Notes under the pieces: generated by a model
Told to the model about the DNA's origin: nothing
The model's input: only the letters and a program-made list of their open reading frames with translations
Databases searched by the model: none
Program-made: the position numbers and the translations under genes
Assembly: GCA_002317385.1 (NCBI GenBank)
Contig: DCJH01000022.1
Coordinates: forward strand, 3,245-42,812
Direction of reading: 5' to 3'
DNA length: 39,568 bases
Source: Prevotella sp. UBA1705
Lineage (GTDB): Bacteria > Bacteroidota > Bacteroidia > Bacteroidales > Bacteroidaceae
In this document: positions 8,926 to 18,100 of the stretch, piece by piece
How positions within the stretch are numbered: position 1 is the stretch's first letter
Layout: each line of letters opens with the position of its first letter

Positions 8926-10755
8926 ATGAAAATCAAGAATTTAATATATAGCTTGGCTTCGGCACTGATGTTGCTGGGCTTGGCAGCCTGTTCTCCCGAT
9001 AGTTACGACTTGGGGGATAAGGACGTGACGTCTGACGATCTGGTGGAGGGAACGGCCTTTACGATTACTCACGACGGCAGCAATCCCAACATAGTCTATC
9101 TCAAGAGCCTCATGGCCGACCGCTATCAGGTGTGTTGGGTGCATCCGCAAGGGCGCTCTCTCGATAACGAGGTGGAGCTCGATATGCCGTTTCCAGGTAG
9201 CTATGAGGTACAGTTTGGCGTGGAAACGCGTGGCGGCGTGGTCTACAGCAAGCCTACAACCTTCACGATCGACCAGTTCTATGCCGGTTTTGTAGACAAC
9301 GACCTGTACACGATGCTTACCGGCGGAGTAGGGAAGTCGAAGACGTGGATACCCGACAATGGAAGCTATGGGTTGGCCGCCGGCGATCTCTCGTATGGTG
9401 ACCCGTCTATCCCGGCATCGCTCAACAACTTCACGTCTAACTGGGACCCCGCAGGCAACTACACCGATGCTACCGGAAACTTCAGCAAGAGCACCATGAC
9501 CTTCGACTTGATCGATGGGGCCCACATCAAGACGACGACTGTTGCTCCTGATGGAACATCGACCAATGACGAGGGAACCTACCTCATCGATACCGACAAC
9601 GCTCAGATAGCGCTTACCGATTGCCAGCTGTTGCACTCTCCCAACTTCGACAAGGCCGAGGACGACGCAGGCTGGAAGAACAATATCCGCATCATCGCAC
9701 TGTCTGAAAACCAGTTGCGCCTCTGCGTATTACGTAATCCGCAGACCTCCGGAGAGGGCGAGTGGTGGCTCTGTTTCAACTTCGTTTCCAAGGATTTCGC
9801 CGACAACTACGTGGCTCCAGAGGTGGAGGTTTATCCCACGATGGCCGACAATTGGAAAGACTTCGTCATGCCGAAAAACGATAAGATTATCACCTACAAG
9901 CTCACAGGCTTCGACTGGTACAACAAGGACGGGTCGGCAAAGAACGTTACCAGCGTTGCCGCCAACAAGAACTTGGAGGACATGACCATCAAACTGAACA
10001 GTGGAAACAATACCTACGAGCTCACCGATTTCGACTCGAAGACCCACAGCGGCAGCTTCTCCGTGACCGATGATGGTGTCTATACCTTCACGCCGACCTT
10101 GTCGGAACTCAACCTTTCGCCCGACGGACGCGCCGTATTCAAGTGCAATGCCGACGGCACCATGCGCATTCTCGGCTTCAACGAGGCCAGCAACTGTGAC
10201 CCGCAGACCGGTGCGCTGAGCTCCATCGTGTGGGGAAGCAAGGAGATGGACGACCAAGGCAAGTTCTATCAGTATATGGGTTACAAGTTTGAAGTGGTGC
10301 GCGCGGGAGCCGTGAAGACCTATTCTGCCAAACTTCACTACTTTGATACCAGTTGGGCTACGCAGGAGAGCGAGCCGGTCTTCATCACCGACGGCGTGGA
10401 TGCCGACTATACCTTTACCCTCACTCAGCCCAACTCCTCGCCCTATGGCATCTATCTCGACGTGGTGAAGATATTGGAAGACCATCCCAACTGCGACATT
10501 GTGATCAAGGATATCAAGGTAGACGGCAAGTCTGTAGCCTTCGACGACGCCATCATCGACCGCGATGCCGGCGACGACGGCCCCAATGCGGCCCGCCGAT
10601 ACATCCTCAATCCGTGGGGCGCTACGGCTGGAGATGCCCCGAAATATGCTTTCACCTCGACCATTCAGGTTACGGTGAGTGTGAAGATGGACAATGGAAC
10701 TCCTTTTATCGTTGCCGCAGCCAAGGCCGCACGGGCCAAGAGGTCACACAGATAG
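8926..10755 (+). CDS. Surface lipoprotein of the PUL, probable glycan-binding protein (first of two)
   Basis: A 609-residue protein with a type II signal peptide ending LLGLAAC (Cys22), followed by an acidic-rich SPDSYDLGDKD stretch. Residues about 35-118 look like a PKD/immunoglobulin-type domain (ELDMPFPGSYEVQFGVETRGG). A middle part (about 125-300) is rich in Trp, Asn and Gly (SKTWIPDNGSYG, GEGEWWLCFNFVSKDF) and the C-terminal part (about 460-600) looks like a beta-sandwich. No catalytic motif was recognised. Its slot directly after SusD is where surface glycan-binding proteins (SGBP/SusE-F position) are encoded, so that role is inferred. It ends with a basic KAARAKRSHR tail. The sequence does not place it in a named family with confidence. 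Confidence 0.85.
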   Translation: MKIKNLIYSLASALMLLGLAACSPDSYDLGDKDVTSDDLVEGTAFTITHDGSNPNIVYLKSLMADRYQVCWVHPQGRSLDNEVELDMPFPGSYEVQFGVETRGGVVYSKPTTFTIDQFYAGFVDNDLYTMLTGGVGKSKTWIPDNGSYGLAAGDLSYGDPSIPASLNNFTSNWDPAGNYTDATGNFSKSTMTFDLIDGAHIKTTTVAPDGTSTNDEGTYLIDTDNAQIALTDCQLLHSPNFDKAEDDAGWKNNIRIIALSENQLRLCVLRNPQTSGEGEWWLCFNFVSKDFADNYVAPEVEVYPTMADNWKDFVMPKNDKIITYKLTGFDWYNKDGSAKNVTSVAANKNLEDMTIKLNSGNNTYELTDFDSKTHSGSFSVTDDGVYTFTPTLSELNLSPDGRAVFKCNADGTMRILGFNEASNCDPQTGALSSIVWGSKEMDDQGKFYQYMGYKFEVVRAGAVKTYSAKLHYFDTSWATQESEPVFITDGVDADYTFTLTQPNSSPYGIYLDVVKILEDHPNCDIVIKDIKVDGKSVAFDDAIIDRDAGDDGPNAARRYILNPWGATAGDAPKYAFTSTIQVTVSVKMDNGTPFIVAAAKAARAKRSHR

Positions 10756-10765
10756 CATGTTTGCT

Positions 10766-10791
10766 TGGCCCGAAGAAAGGCTTTCGGGCCA
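10766..10791 (+). other. Intercistronic hairpin in the SusCD operon
   Basis: TGGCCCGAA (10766-10774) and TTCGGGCCA (10783-10791) are perfect 9-bp arms around an 8-nt loop, 11 nt after the stop of the first lipoprotein gene. No T-run follows, so it is not a standard terminator. It could stabilise the upstream mRNA or set stepped expression. Confidence 0.7.
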
Positions 10792-10823
10792 TGCGTTAAC
10801 CACCTAACTAAAAGAACAGAAAT

Positions 10824-12932
10824 ATGAAACTAAGATATTTATCAAGCATCATGCTGCTGGCCGCAGGCGTCGTTTTCACCGCCTGCTCCGACGATGAGGA
10901 CAACTATTCGGTGGCTACCGCGCCGCTGATTACCACCATCACCACTGGCGATGCCATCGTGACGGCCGTCAGTGCCGACATAGCCAATGGCATTGTAGAG
11001 GATTTGAGCCAGGCCAGTTCGTCTTCCTACGAGGTGGGTGTGGTCTACAGCACCTCCCCAGACCCCACCAAGGGCGGCACGCGGGCCGTGGGCTCATGGT
11101 CCAACGACACCGTGAGCACCCGTCTCACGGGCCTTACCACCGGCACCACCTACTATTATGCCACCTACGTCTGCCTCCAGAACCGTGTGTATCAGTATGG
11201 TGACGTGAAGAAGTTCACGGCCACCAATGCCACGGCCACCAATGGCGACGCCATCGACGTGAGCTATACCAAGGCCACGCTCGGCGCTGCCTTCGACGGA
11301 CTCAACGGCCTCGGCACCGTGGAGAAAGGCTTCAAGGTGGGACTCACCAACGACGCGGAGAAACTCATGGACGGCCCCAATCACGCAATGGGCGCCGTGG
11401 AAGGCCTGCTGCCCGGTACCACCTATTATTATATGCCCTACGTGAAGGTGGGCAATGGCTATGTGCTCGGCGCGGTAAACAGCTTCACCACGAAGACCCA
11501 GACCGTGGAGTATGTGGACCTCGGACTCAGTGTTCAGTGGGCCAAATACAACCTCGGCGCTGAGGAAGAGCAGGGCGTGGGAACGCTCTTTGGCTATGGC
11601 GACCGCACGGGCGAGAACTATTCCAAGGACCTCAACGACTATTCGGCCGAGGATATCGCCAATACCGAGTTCGACATTACCAACGGCGTGAGCATCGATG
11701 GCGAGTCGCCCATGCTCAGTGCCATGCCTACCCTCGACCAGGTGAAGGAGCTCATCGGCAAGACCACCAAGAAAATGGAGACCGTGGGCGGTGTGCAGGG
11801 CATCCGCTTCACGGCGGCCAACGGCAACTCTATCTTCCTGCCCTACACCGGATATCGCAACGGAACAGAGACCATCAACGACGGAAAGGGCTTCTACTGG
11901 ACCGGCACCATCAGTCCGGTGAACAACAGTTATGCCAACACGCTGACCTTCGACGCTGCCGGCGTGGTGAAAAACGGCAACTCGCTGCGCCATTATGGCA
12001 TTGCCCTGCGCACCGTGCGTCCCTACGCCGAGCTCAAGCCTGGCACCACTGGGGCACTGGCTGTAGGCGACCTTGAGGGCAATGGGCGCATCCGTATCGA
12101 GATATACAATGAGTTTGGCACTACCAAGGGCCACTCGGTCATCGATCCATCGTCTGTCAAATTCAGCAAGAACATGGTGGTGACATTCAAGATTTCGGGT
12201 CTCGACAATAACTATAAGGACGGCGCTGCCAAGAGCAACATGGCCGGATTGGAGTATGCCGACGCCTCGTGGGACCCCTCACGTTGGTCGGGTTTCAGTG
12301 GCGAGAAGTATGATGCCAATATCACCGGCGACGGCACCTACACCGTTTGGATGGAGACTGGAGGCATGCAGGCCGAGGGAGCTGTGGTGTTCTGCGTCGA
12401 CATCAATAATCTGGCCAACGACCTCAAGGACCCGTCGAAGGTTCAGGTGGAGCTGCAGAGCATCAAACTCGATGCCGACGTGAGCCAGACGGTGAACCAG
12501 AATATTGTCAATTTCAACAATAAGGACGGCAACGAAACCGACGGACGCATTGAGATCTACAACGAATACAGCACCTCTGGGGCCGCTGCCAACGGCTATT
12601 ACAACGGGTTGCTCCACTTCACCGGTACCCAAATCGTGAACTTCACCATCAAGGGCATCGACGACAACCTCAAAGACGGAGCGTCGAAGAGCTATCGCAC
12701 TGAGCTGAGCTATGCCGACCAAGACTGGAGTCCGTCCTACTGGGGTGGCAATGCCTTTGGTCGGGCCACGGTGACTGGCGACGGAACCTACGAGGTGTTC
12801 GCCTCGCTCAACGGCGAATGTGTGGGTGCTGTGGTCTGGACCATAGAGCTCTACGACCTGTGGAAAGACCTCGTAGACCCCACGAAGGTATCGGTCAAGA
12901 TCAACAGTGTGACCACACCGTGCAAGAATTGA
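10824..12932 (+). CDS. Multidomain surface lipoprotein with tandem carbohydrate-binding-like domains
   Basis: A 702-residue lipoprotein: signal peptide ending GVVFTAC (Cys21), then SDDEDNY, which fits the acidic lipoprotein export signal described for Bacteroidetes surface lipoproteins. Residues about 30-140 and 145-225 are fibronectin III-like repeats (GLTTGTTYYYATYV, GLLPGTTYYYMPYV). Residues about 228-415 resemble the FISUMP-like module found in many Bacteroidetes/Fibrobacteres surface proteins (YVDLGLSVQWAKYNLGA, FYWTGT, ALRTVRP). The last 280 residues are two copies of one roughly 130-residue domain (421-552 and 574-702), sharing EIYNE, VxFxIxGxDxNxKDGAxKS, YADxxWxPSxWxG, GDGTYxV and DPxKV. 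These look like beta-sandwich glycan-binding modules. The position between SusD-type genes and GH5 supports a glycan-capture role, which is inferred. Confidence 0.87.
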   Translation: MKLRYLSSIMLLAAGVVFTACSDDEDNYSVATAPLITTITTGDAIVTAVSADIANGIVEDLSQASSSSYEVGVVYSTSPDPTKGGTRAVGSWSNDTVSTRLTGLTTGTTYYYATYVCLQNRVYQYGDVKKFTATNATATNGDAIDVSYTKATLGAAFDGLNGLGTVEKGFKVGLTNDAEKLMDGPNHAMGAVEGLLPGTTYYYMPYVKVGNGYVLGAVNSFTTKTQTVEYVDLGLSVQWAKYNLGAEEEQGVGTLFGYGDRTGENYSKDLNDYSAEDIANTEFDITNGVSIDGESPMLSAMPTLDQVKELIGKTTKKMETVGGVQGIRFTAANGNSIFLPYTGYRNGTETINDGKGFYWTGTISPVNNSYANTLTFDAAGVVKNGNSLRHYGIALRTVRPYAELKPGTTGALAVGDLEGNGRIRIEIYNEFGTTKGHSVIDPSSVKFSKNMVVTFKISGLDNNYKDGAAKSNMAGLEYADASWDPSRWSGFSGEKYDANITGDGTYTVWMETGGMQAEGAVVFCVDINNLANDLKDPSKVQVELQSIKLDADVSQTVNQNIVNFNNKDGNETDGRIEIYNEYSTSGAAANGYYNGLLHFTGTQIVNFTIKGIDDNLKDGASKSYRTELSYADQDWSPSYWGGNAFGRATVTGDGTYEVFASLNGECVGAVVWTIELYDLWKDLVDPTKVSVKINSVTTPCKN

Positions 12933-12958
12933 TTTAGGTTTAATGATAAGTTAGCTAT

Positions 12959-12991
12959 GAGGGTATGGGGCCCGGCGGGTTCCATATCCTC
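12959..12991 (+). other. Intercistronic hairpin upstream of the GH5 gene
   Basis: GAGGGTATGG (12959-12968) pairs with CCATATCCTC (12982-12991), 10 bp with one G-T pair, around a GC-rich 13-nt loop. It lies in the 81-bp gap before the GH5 start at 13014 and has no T-run. An in-frame ATG at 12957 would fall at the base of this stem and add 19 residues ahead of the signal peptide, so that start is rejected. Confidence 0.65.
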
Positions 12992-13013
12992 CATTCGGTT
13001 AAAAACAGGAAAT

Positions 13014-14474
13014 ATGAAAAGAACATTACTCTCGCTCTGCATAGGCGCACTGTCTATGATGGCCTATGCACAGGATAATCCTCGCATCACGACGCTCGAC
13101 CTCTCGGCCAGCGAACTGGCCCACTACATGGCGCCGGGCTGGAACCTCGGCAACACGCTCGAGGCCGGAAACAGTGCCAACATCTTCACCAACAACGGCG
13201 GTACATCGACCGAGACGGCTTGGCAGGGTACCAAGACCACGCAGGAAGTGATCAACATGGTGAAGGCCAACGGCTTCAACAGCGTGCGTATTCCCACGGC
13301 ATGGGTCATGGGTCATCTCACCGACCGGGCCAGTATGACCATCGATCCGGCATGGCTCGCCCGGGTGAAAGAGATAGTGGACTATTGCATCAACGCCAAC
13401 CTCTACGTGGTGCTCAACGACCACTGGGACGGAGGATGGATGGAATACGACGGGTTTACCACCGGGGCCGACGTCGAGGCCAAGAAAGAGCAGCTGCGGA
13501 AACTGTGGACCAACATTGCCATGGCGTTTCGCGACTACGACGAGCGACTCATCTTTGCCGGGATGAACGAGCCTGGCGTGGGGGGTGCCAGTCCAGAGGC
13601 ATCGGGCAGTTTGATGTTCGACCCCTACACAGAGAATGAGAAACTCGCTGCGTTTGTTACCCGCTTGCAGGCCTACGAGCAGGTGTTCATCGATGCCGTG
13701 AGGGCCACTGGCGGCAACAACGCCCGCCGCGTGCTCGTGGTGCAAGGCCCCGACACCAACATCGGACAGACCAATAGATACTACGACGTGAGCCGACTCA
13801 CCGACTCGGCCACCGGTCGTCTCATGGTGGAAATCCACCACTACGACCCCTATCAGTTCTGCGGCATGAGTGCCGACGCCTCTTGGGGCAAGATGTGGTA
13901 CTACTGGTATGGGCACGCTCCGGCCCGCGCGTCGAGCGACCGCATAGCTCCCGACGCCCAGCGCACGGCCATCCAGACCAACATGAACACGCTGAAGACC
14001 AACTTTGTGGATAAGGGTTACCCGGTCATCGTGGGCGAATATGGTTGCAACCACCGCACGCTGGCGCCCACCGTGGGTACGCAGGCCAACCACGATGAGA
14101 GCGTGAAGTACTGGTACGAGTTCTCCACGCAGTATGCCTACGAGGCTGGTCTCATCCCGTTTGTGTGGGACACCAACAATCTGGGCCGCCCCAGCATGAC
14201 CGTGTTTGGCCGTTCGGCCCTGACCGTGAACGACCAGACCATCTACGACGGCATCTTTGCCGGCGACCAGGCAGGGCGCGCAGCCTTCAACGCCATCTAT
14301 CCTGAGCCGAGCTCTACCAGCGGTGTGGCCCTCGCCACAGCCTCCGACGCCCAGCCCGCCAAGGTCTACGATCTCAGTGGGAGAGTGGTGGTGAGCAGTG
14401 CCACCGACTTCGCCCAGCTACACCTGAGCAAGGGGATTTACATCTACAAGGGCAAGAAGTATATTGTAAGATAA
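13014..14474 (+). CDS. Glycoside hydrolase family 5 endoglucanase/xyloglucanase with T9SS-like C-terminal tail
   Basis: The 486-residue product starts at ATG 13014 with a Sec signal peptide (MKRTLLSLCIGALSMMAYAQ) and no lipobox. The GH5 barrel shows GWNLGNTLEA, NGFNSVRIPTAW, LNDHWDGGW, acid/base Glu186 in AGMNEPG, VEIHHYDPYQF, and nucleophile Glu342 in VIVGEYGCN; the overall pattern suits subfamily GH5_4, which includes the endo-xyloglucanase BoGH5A. Residues about 448-486 (KVYDLSGRVV ... KGIYIYKGKKYIVR) match the type A C-terminal sorting signal of the type IX secretion system. It would therefore reach the surface by T9SS rather than as a lipoprotein, as BoGH5A does. It is the last gene of the SusC operon and is followed by a strong terminator. 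GH5 is certain; subfamily and substrate are inferred. Confidence 0.93.
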   Translation: MKRTLLSLCIGALSMMAYAQDNPRITTLDLSASELAHYMAPGWNLGNTLEAGNSANIFTNNGGTSTETAWQGTKTTQEVINMVKANGFNSVRIPTAWVMGHLTDRASMTIDPAWLARVKEIVDYCINANLYVVLNDHWDGGWMEYDGFTTGADVEAKKEQLRKLWTNIAMAFRDYDERLIFAGMNEPGVGGASPEASGSLMFDPYTENEKLAAFVTRLQAYEQVFIDAVRATGGNNARRVLVVQGPDTNIGQTNRYYDVSRLTDSATGRLMVEIHHYDPYQFCGMSADASWGKMWYYWYGHAPARASSDRIAPDAQRTAIQTNMNTLKTNFVDKGYPVIVGEYGCNHRTLAPTVGTQANHDESVKYWYEFSTQYAYEAGLIPFVWDTNNLGRPSMTVFGRSALTVNDQTIYDGIFAGDQAGRAAFNAIYPEPSSTSGVALATASDAQPAKVYDLSGRVVVSSATDFAQLHLSKGIYIYKGKKYIVR

Positions 14475-14536
14475 TCCATGAAAACACTGACAGACTACCT
14501 ATTGTGATGATAGAAAAATGAAGCAGATAGGTACTT

Positions 14537-14583
14537 ATGGCGAGGAACACCCTGCAGCGGCATGGGTTCCTCGCCATTTTGTT
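14537..14583 (+). terminator. Rho-independent terminator after the SusC-GH5 operon
   Basis: Perfect 12-bp arms ATGGCGAGGAAC (14537-14548) and GTTCCTCGCCAT (14566-14577), followed by TTTTGTTT. It lies 62 nt after the GH5 stop and separates the operon from the regulator gene. Confidence 0.92.
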
Positions 14584-14795
14584 TCCCGGCGATAGAGCCA
14601 TTAAATATAGATGAAATAATTTGAAGATGCTTTTCGGAATGTCTCCAAATCAGATTTTAAGGGCTATCGGAGGGGAAATGAGGCAAAATGAGGGTGTTTT
14701 GTAATTACCTATCCGTCAGAATCTTACGACGACGGTTATTTGTTTTCTTTTCAATAGATACTTGATTCTGCTGCGAAAACTACCTTTTCGTCAGA

Positions 14796-14880
14796 CGATT
14801 AGGCCTTTATCGTGATTCGATAAAGGCCTTGTCGTAGAGGGATTCGTGCGTTATAGGATAGCGATAAGGTACTAATGACC
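14796..14880 (+). repeat. Interspersed palindromic repeat, copy 1
   Basis: CGATTAGGCC (14796-14805) overlaps a perfect 12-bp palindrome AGGCCTTTATCG / CGATAAAGGCCT (14801-14812, 14818-14829) with a 5-nt spacer; GATAAGGTACTAAT follows at 14863-14876. The same words recur near 25160 and 35340. The rest of the 14584-15113 gap shows no convincing gene; open frames across it are shadows without a start or coding signature. Confidence 0.6.
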
Positions 14881-15113
14881 AAGAGATAGCATGGAAATGG
14901 GCTCTTGATGAGGCCAATAGAGGATGGAAATTGTTGTCTGAGGCCACATCCGATAGCTGGTTTGAAAAGAATTGTTGATGAATTATAGCAACAAAACAGG
15001 CGTGTCTTGAGAGTCGGAAAGGGTGGGCGAGGAGGGGTAATATGGAGGAGATGAGGCGTGCTGGGCGTTACTGCGGGATATGCACAGCGTGTTATAAAAA
15101 ACCGCCCAAAAGG

Positions 15114-15145
15114 TTTGGTTATGTTCCATCTATTGCTTAAATTTG
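15114..15145 (+). promoter_or_regulatory. Promoter of the HTCS regulator gene
   Basis: TTTG (15114-15117), a spacer of exactly 20 nt, and TAAATTTG (15138-15145) match the Bacteroides -33/-7 consensus, 43 nt before the start codon. Unlike the PUL enzyme promoters it has both boxes, which suits a constitutively made sensor. Confidence 0.8.
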
Positions 15146-15188
15146 CGGTATAATTAACAAAACTACTTGCAAAGTCTGTCGATTTGTC

Positions 15189-18100
15189 ATGAAACCTAAT
15201 CTTCTTCAATGTCTGCTGGCATTGATTTTCAATATCCTTTCGGTTCCGGCCAACGCCTTTCCCAAGGACATCGAGTTCCAGAGTGTGCACACGCCCAACG
15301 GCTTGTCCAACAGTCAGGTGAACGATATCTACCGCGACTCCAAGGGCTATGTATGGTTTGCCACGCAGTCGGGCCTCAACCGGTTTGACGGCTACCGCTT
15401 CAAGGTGTTCTATTTCAACAATGTGAACAAGAACTCCCTGCCCAACAACTATGTGGATGGCATACAGGAGGACCGCGAAGGGCACCTCTGGGTGCACACC
15501 AGCGCGGGCTATTGCATCTACGATCCCGCCACGGAGTCGTTTGTCCAAGACCCTCAGCCCTATCTCCGCGAGTATCATGTCTACGGCTATCCCGACCGCC
15601 TGCTCATCGATGAGAACAAGAATTTCTGGGTGTCGATAGCTGGCAAGGGATTCTATTTCATCGACACCCAGCGCCGCAAGGGTCGCCTCTTTGCCTACTC
15701 CAAGGCGCTCTCCAAACTCTCAGTGACCAGTTTTGCCAATCGGGGAAACCGACTTGTGGTGAACTTCAACAACGGAATGCTGTTAGGCATTGATACCAAG
15801 ACGCTTAAAGTGTTGTGGAGAGACCATTACTTGAGCCATTTGATGAAGAATGCCAACGAGGGTTTCACCACGTTTATCGATAAATTCAACTCCTACTGGG
15901 TGGCCACCAATGGTCAGACTTGCGTCTATAGCAATCAGGAAAAACGATGGTACGACTCGGCCAACGAGTTTCTCAGGAGCCGCGGCTATAACCTGCCGTT
16001 CAGCGAAATGCTGCTCGTGAAAGACATGGTCGACGACCGCGGCAACGGCCTCTGGATAGCCACCGACCACTACGGACTGCTGCGTTTCGACCACGGCACC
16101 AAGGAGGTGAACCAATATACCTACGACAAGAACAAGCCAACATCGGTGCCCAATAACACCTTACAGAGCCTTTTCCTCGACAAGAACGGCGCACTGTGGA
16201 TAGGATGCTACAAGAACGGCATCTCCTACTACTCGCCCTCGCAGTCTATTTTCCACACCGTTCCGGTGGGAGACATCTGTACCATTGCCGAGGATAGGAG
16301 CGGAATGCTGTGGTGTGGAACCGACGACAACGGTATCATGGCCTACAATCCGAAGACCGATGTGGCCCACAACTATGGCATGGCCGATACCCATCTGGGC
16401 ACCAATATCGTGGTGAGCTCGCTCGCCACGCGCGATGGCTTGCTGTGGTTTGGTTCGTTCAACGGCGGACTGACCCGCTATCGCGACGGCCAGTGGAGCG
16501 TGATGCGTGCCGACGGCCATAGCGGACTGCTCAACGACAACATCTGGAGCCTGTGCGAACTGCCCGACGGGCGCATCGCCATCGGCACACTCGGCTCAGG
16601 CCTGCAGGTGTATAATCCCCGGACGGGGGCGTTTTCCAACTATAATTCGGCCAAGAACAAGCTCGGGTCCGACTTCATCAACTCTATTGTGGTGGCCCAT
16701 GACGGGCGCCTCATCATTGGCAATGCGGTCAATGTGTCGCTGCTCGACCTGAAGACGGGACAGGCCGAGAACCTCAATGGCAGCAGGGCCGGGGTGCCGT
16801 TTCTCAGTCCACAGATCAACCAAATCTATCAGGATTCGCGCGGCATCATCTGGATGGCCACGGCCTCGGGCATGAACGCCTACGACCCGAAGACCGACCA
16901 GCTGGCCGTGCTCGACTGGCAGATAGGTCTCACTGGTGCGGTGGGCTGTTCGGTGGTGGAGGACCGCGACCACAACATGTGGCTCGTGAACGACCATGGC
17001 GTGGCCCGCGTGAAGGTGAGATGGAACAAAACGAAGTGGGACTACTTCACCAACAGCTTCAATAGTCTCGATGGTTTGCAGAGCCGCCAGTTCAACTACC
17101 GGGCCATATTACTGGCTCACGACGGCAGTGTGGTGGTGGGCGGACAGGATGGTTTGAACCTCATCCATCCGCATCGCACCATCGACGTGCACAGCACAGC
17201 CAAGGTGCTGTTCTCCGGTTTGGTGCTCTTCGACCATCAGCTCAGCGTGGGCGAGGAATACGGCGGGCGCGTGGTATTGAAGCAAAGCATGAACGAGAGC
17301 CGTAAACTCCACCTGAAATACCGCGAGAATGCGTTTACCATCCAACTGGCTTCGAGCGACATGGGCATGCCCGAGAAGTCGCGTTTCAAGTATCGCATGA
17401 AGGGAATGTCGGACAAATGGTACTTCACCACCGAGGAACAGAACGGCGTGACGTTCACCAATATGTCGCCGGGGCAGTATGTCTTGGAGGCGCGCGTGGT
17501 GACACGCTATGGTGTCATCAGCGACATTATCTCCCAATTGGAGATTACCGTAGACCCTCCTTTCTATCGTTCCAACTGGGCTTTCCTGCTCTATTTCCTG
17601 CTCGTCGCTGCCGCCATCTGGTATGTGCGCCGGGTGATTCGCCGTCGCCAGCGAGAGCAGTTGCAGATGCAGCAGATCAGGATGGAGGCCGAGCGCACGC
17701 GCGAGATCGACGAGATGAAGCTCACGTTCTTCACCAATGTGAGCCATGAGCTGCGCACGCCGCTCACCCTCATCATCTCGCCGCTGGCCTCGATGATGCA
17801 GAAGGAGACCGACGAGGATAAGCATCGACATCTCGAACTCATCTACCGCAACGCCCAGCGGCTGCTCGACATGGTGACGCAGATACTCGATTTCCGCAAG
17901 ATAGACAAGAACAAGGAGACGCTTAACCTCACGACGGGCGACCTCGTGGGCTATTCGCGCAATATCACCAGCACCGTGAAGGCGCTCGGTGGCAAGGATG
18001 TGGACATCTCGTTCGGCGCTACGGTGGAGTCGCTCATGATGGCTTTCGATGCCGACAAGGTGCGCAAGATGATCGACAACATTCTCTCCAACGCTATGAA

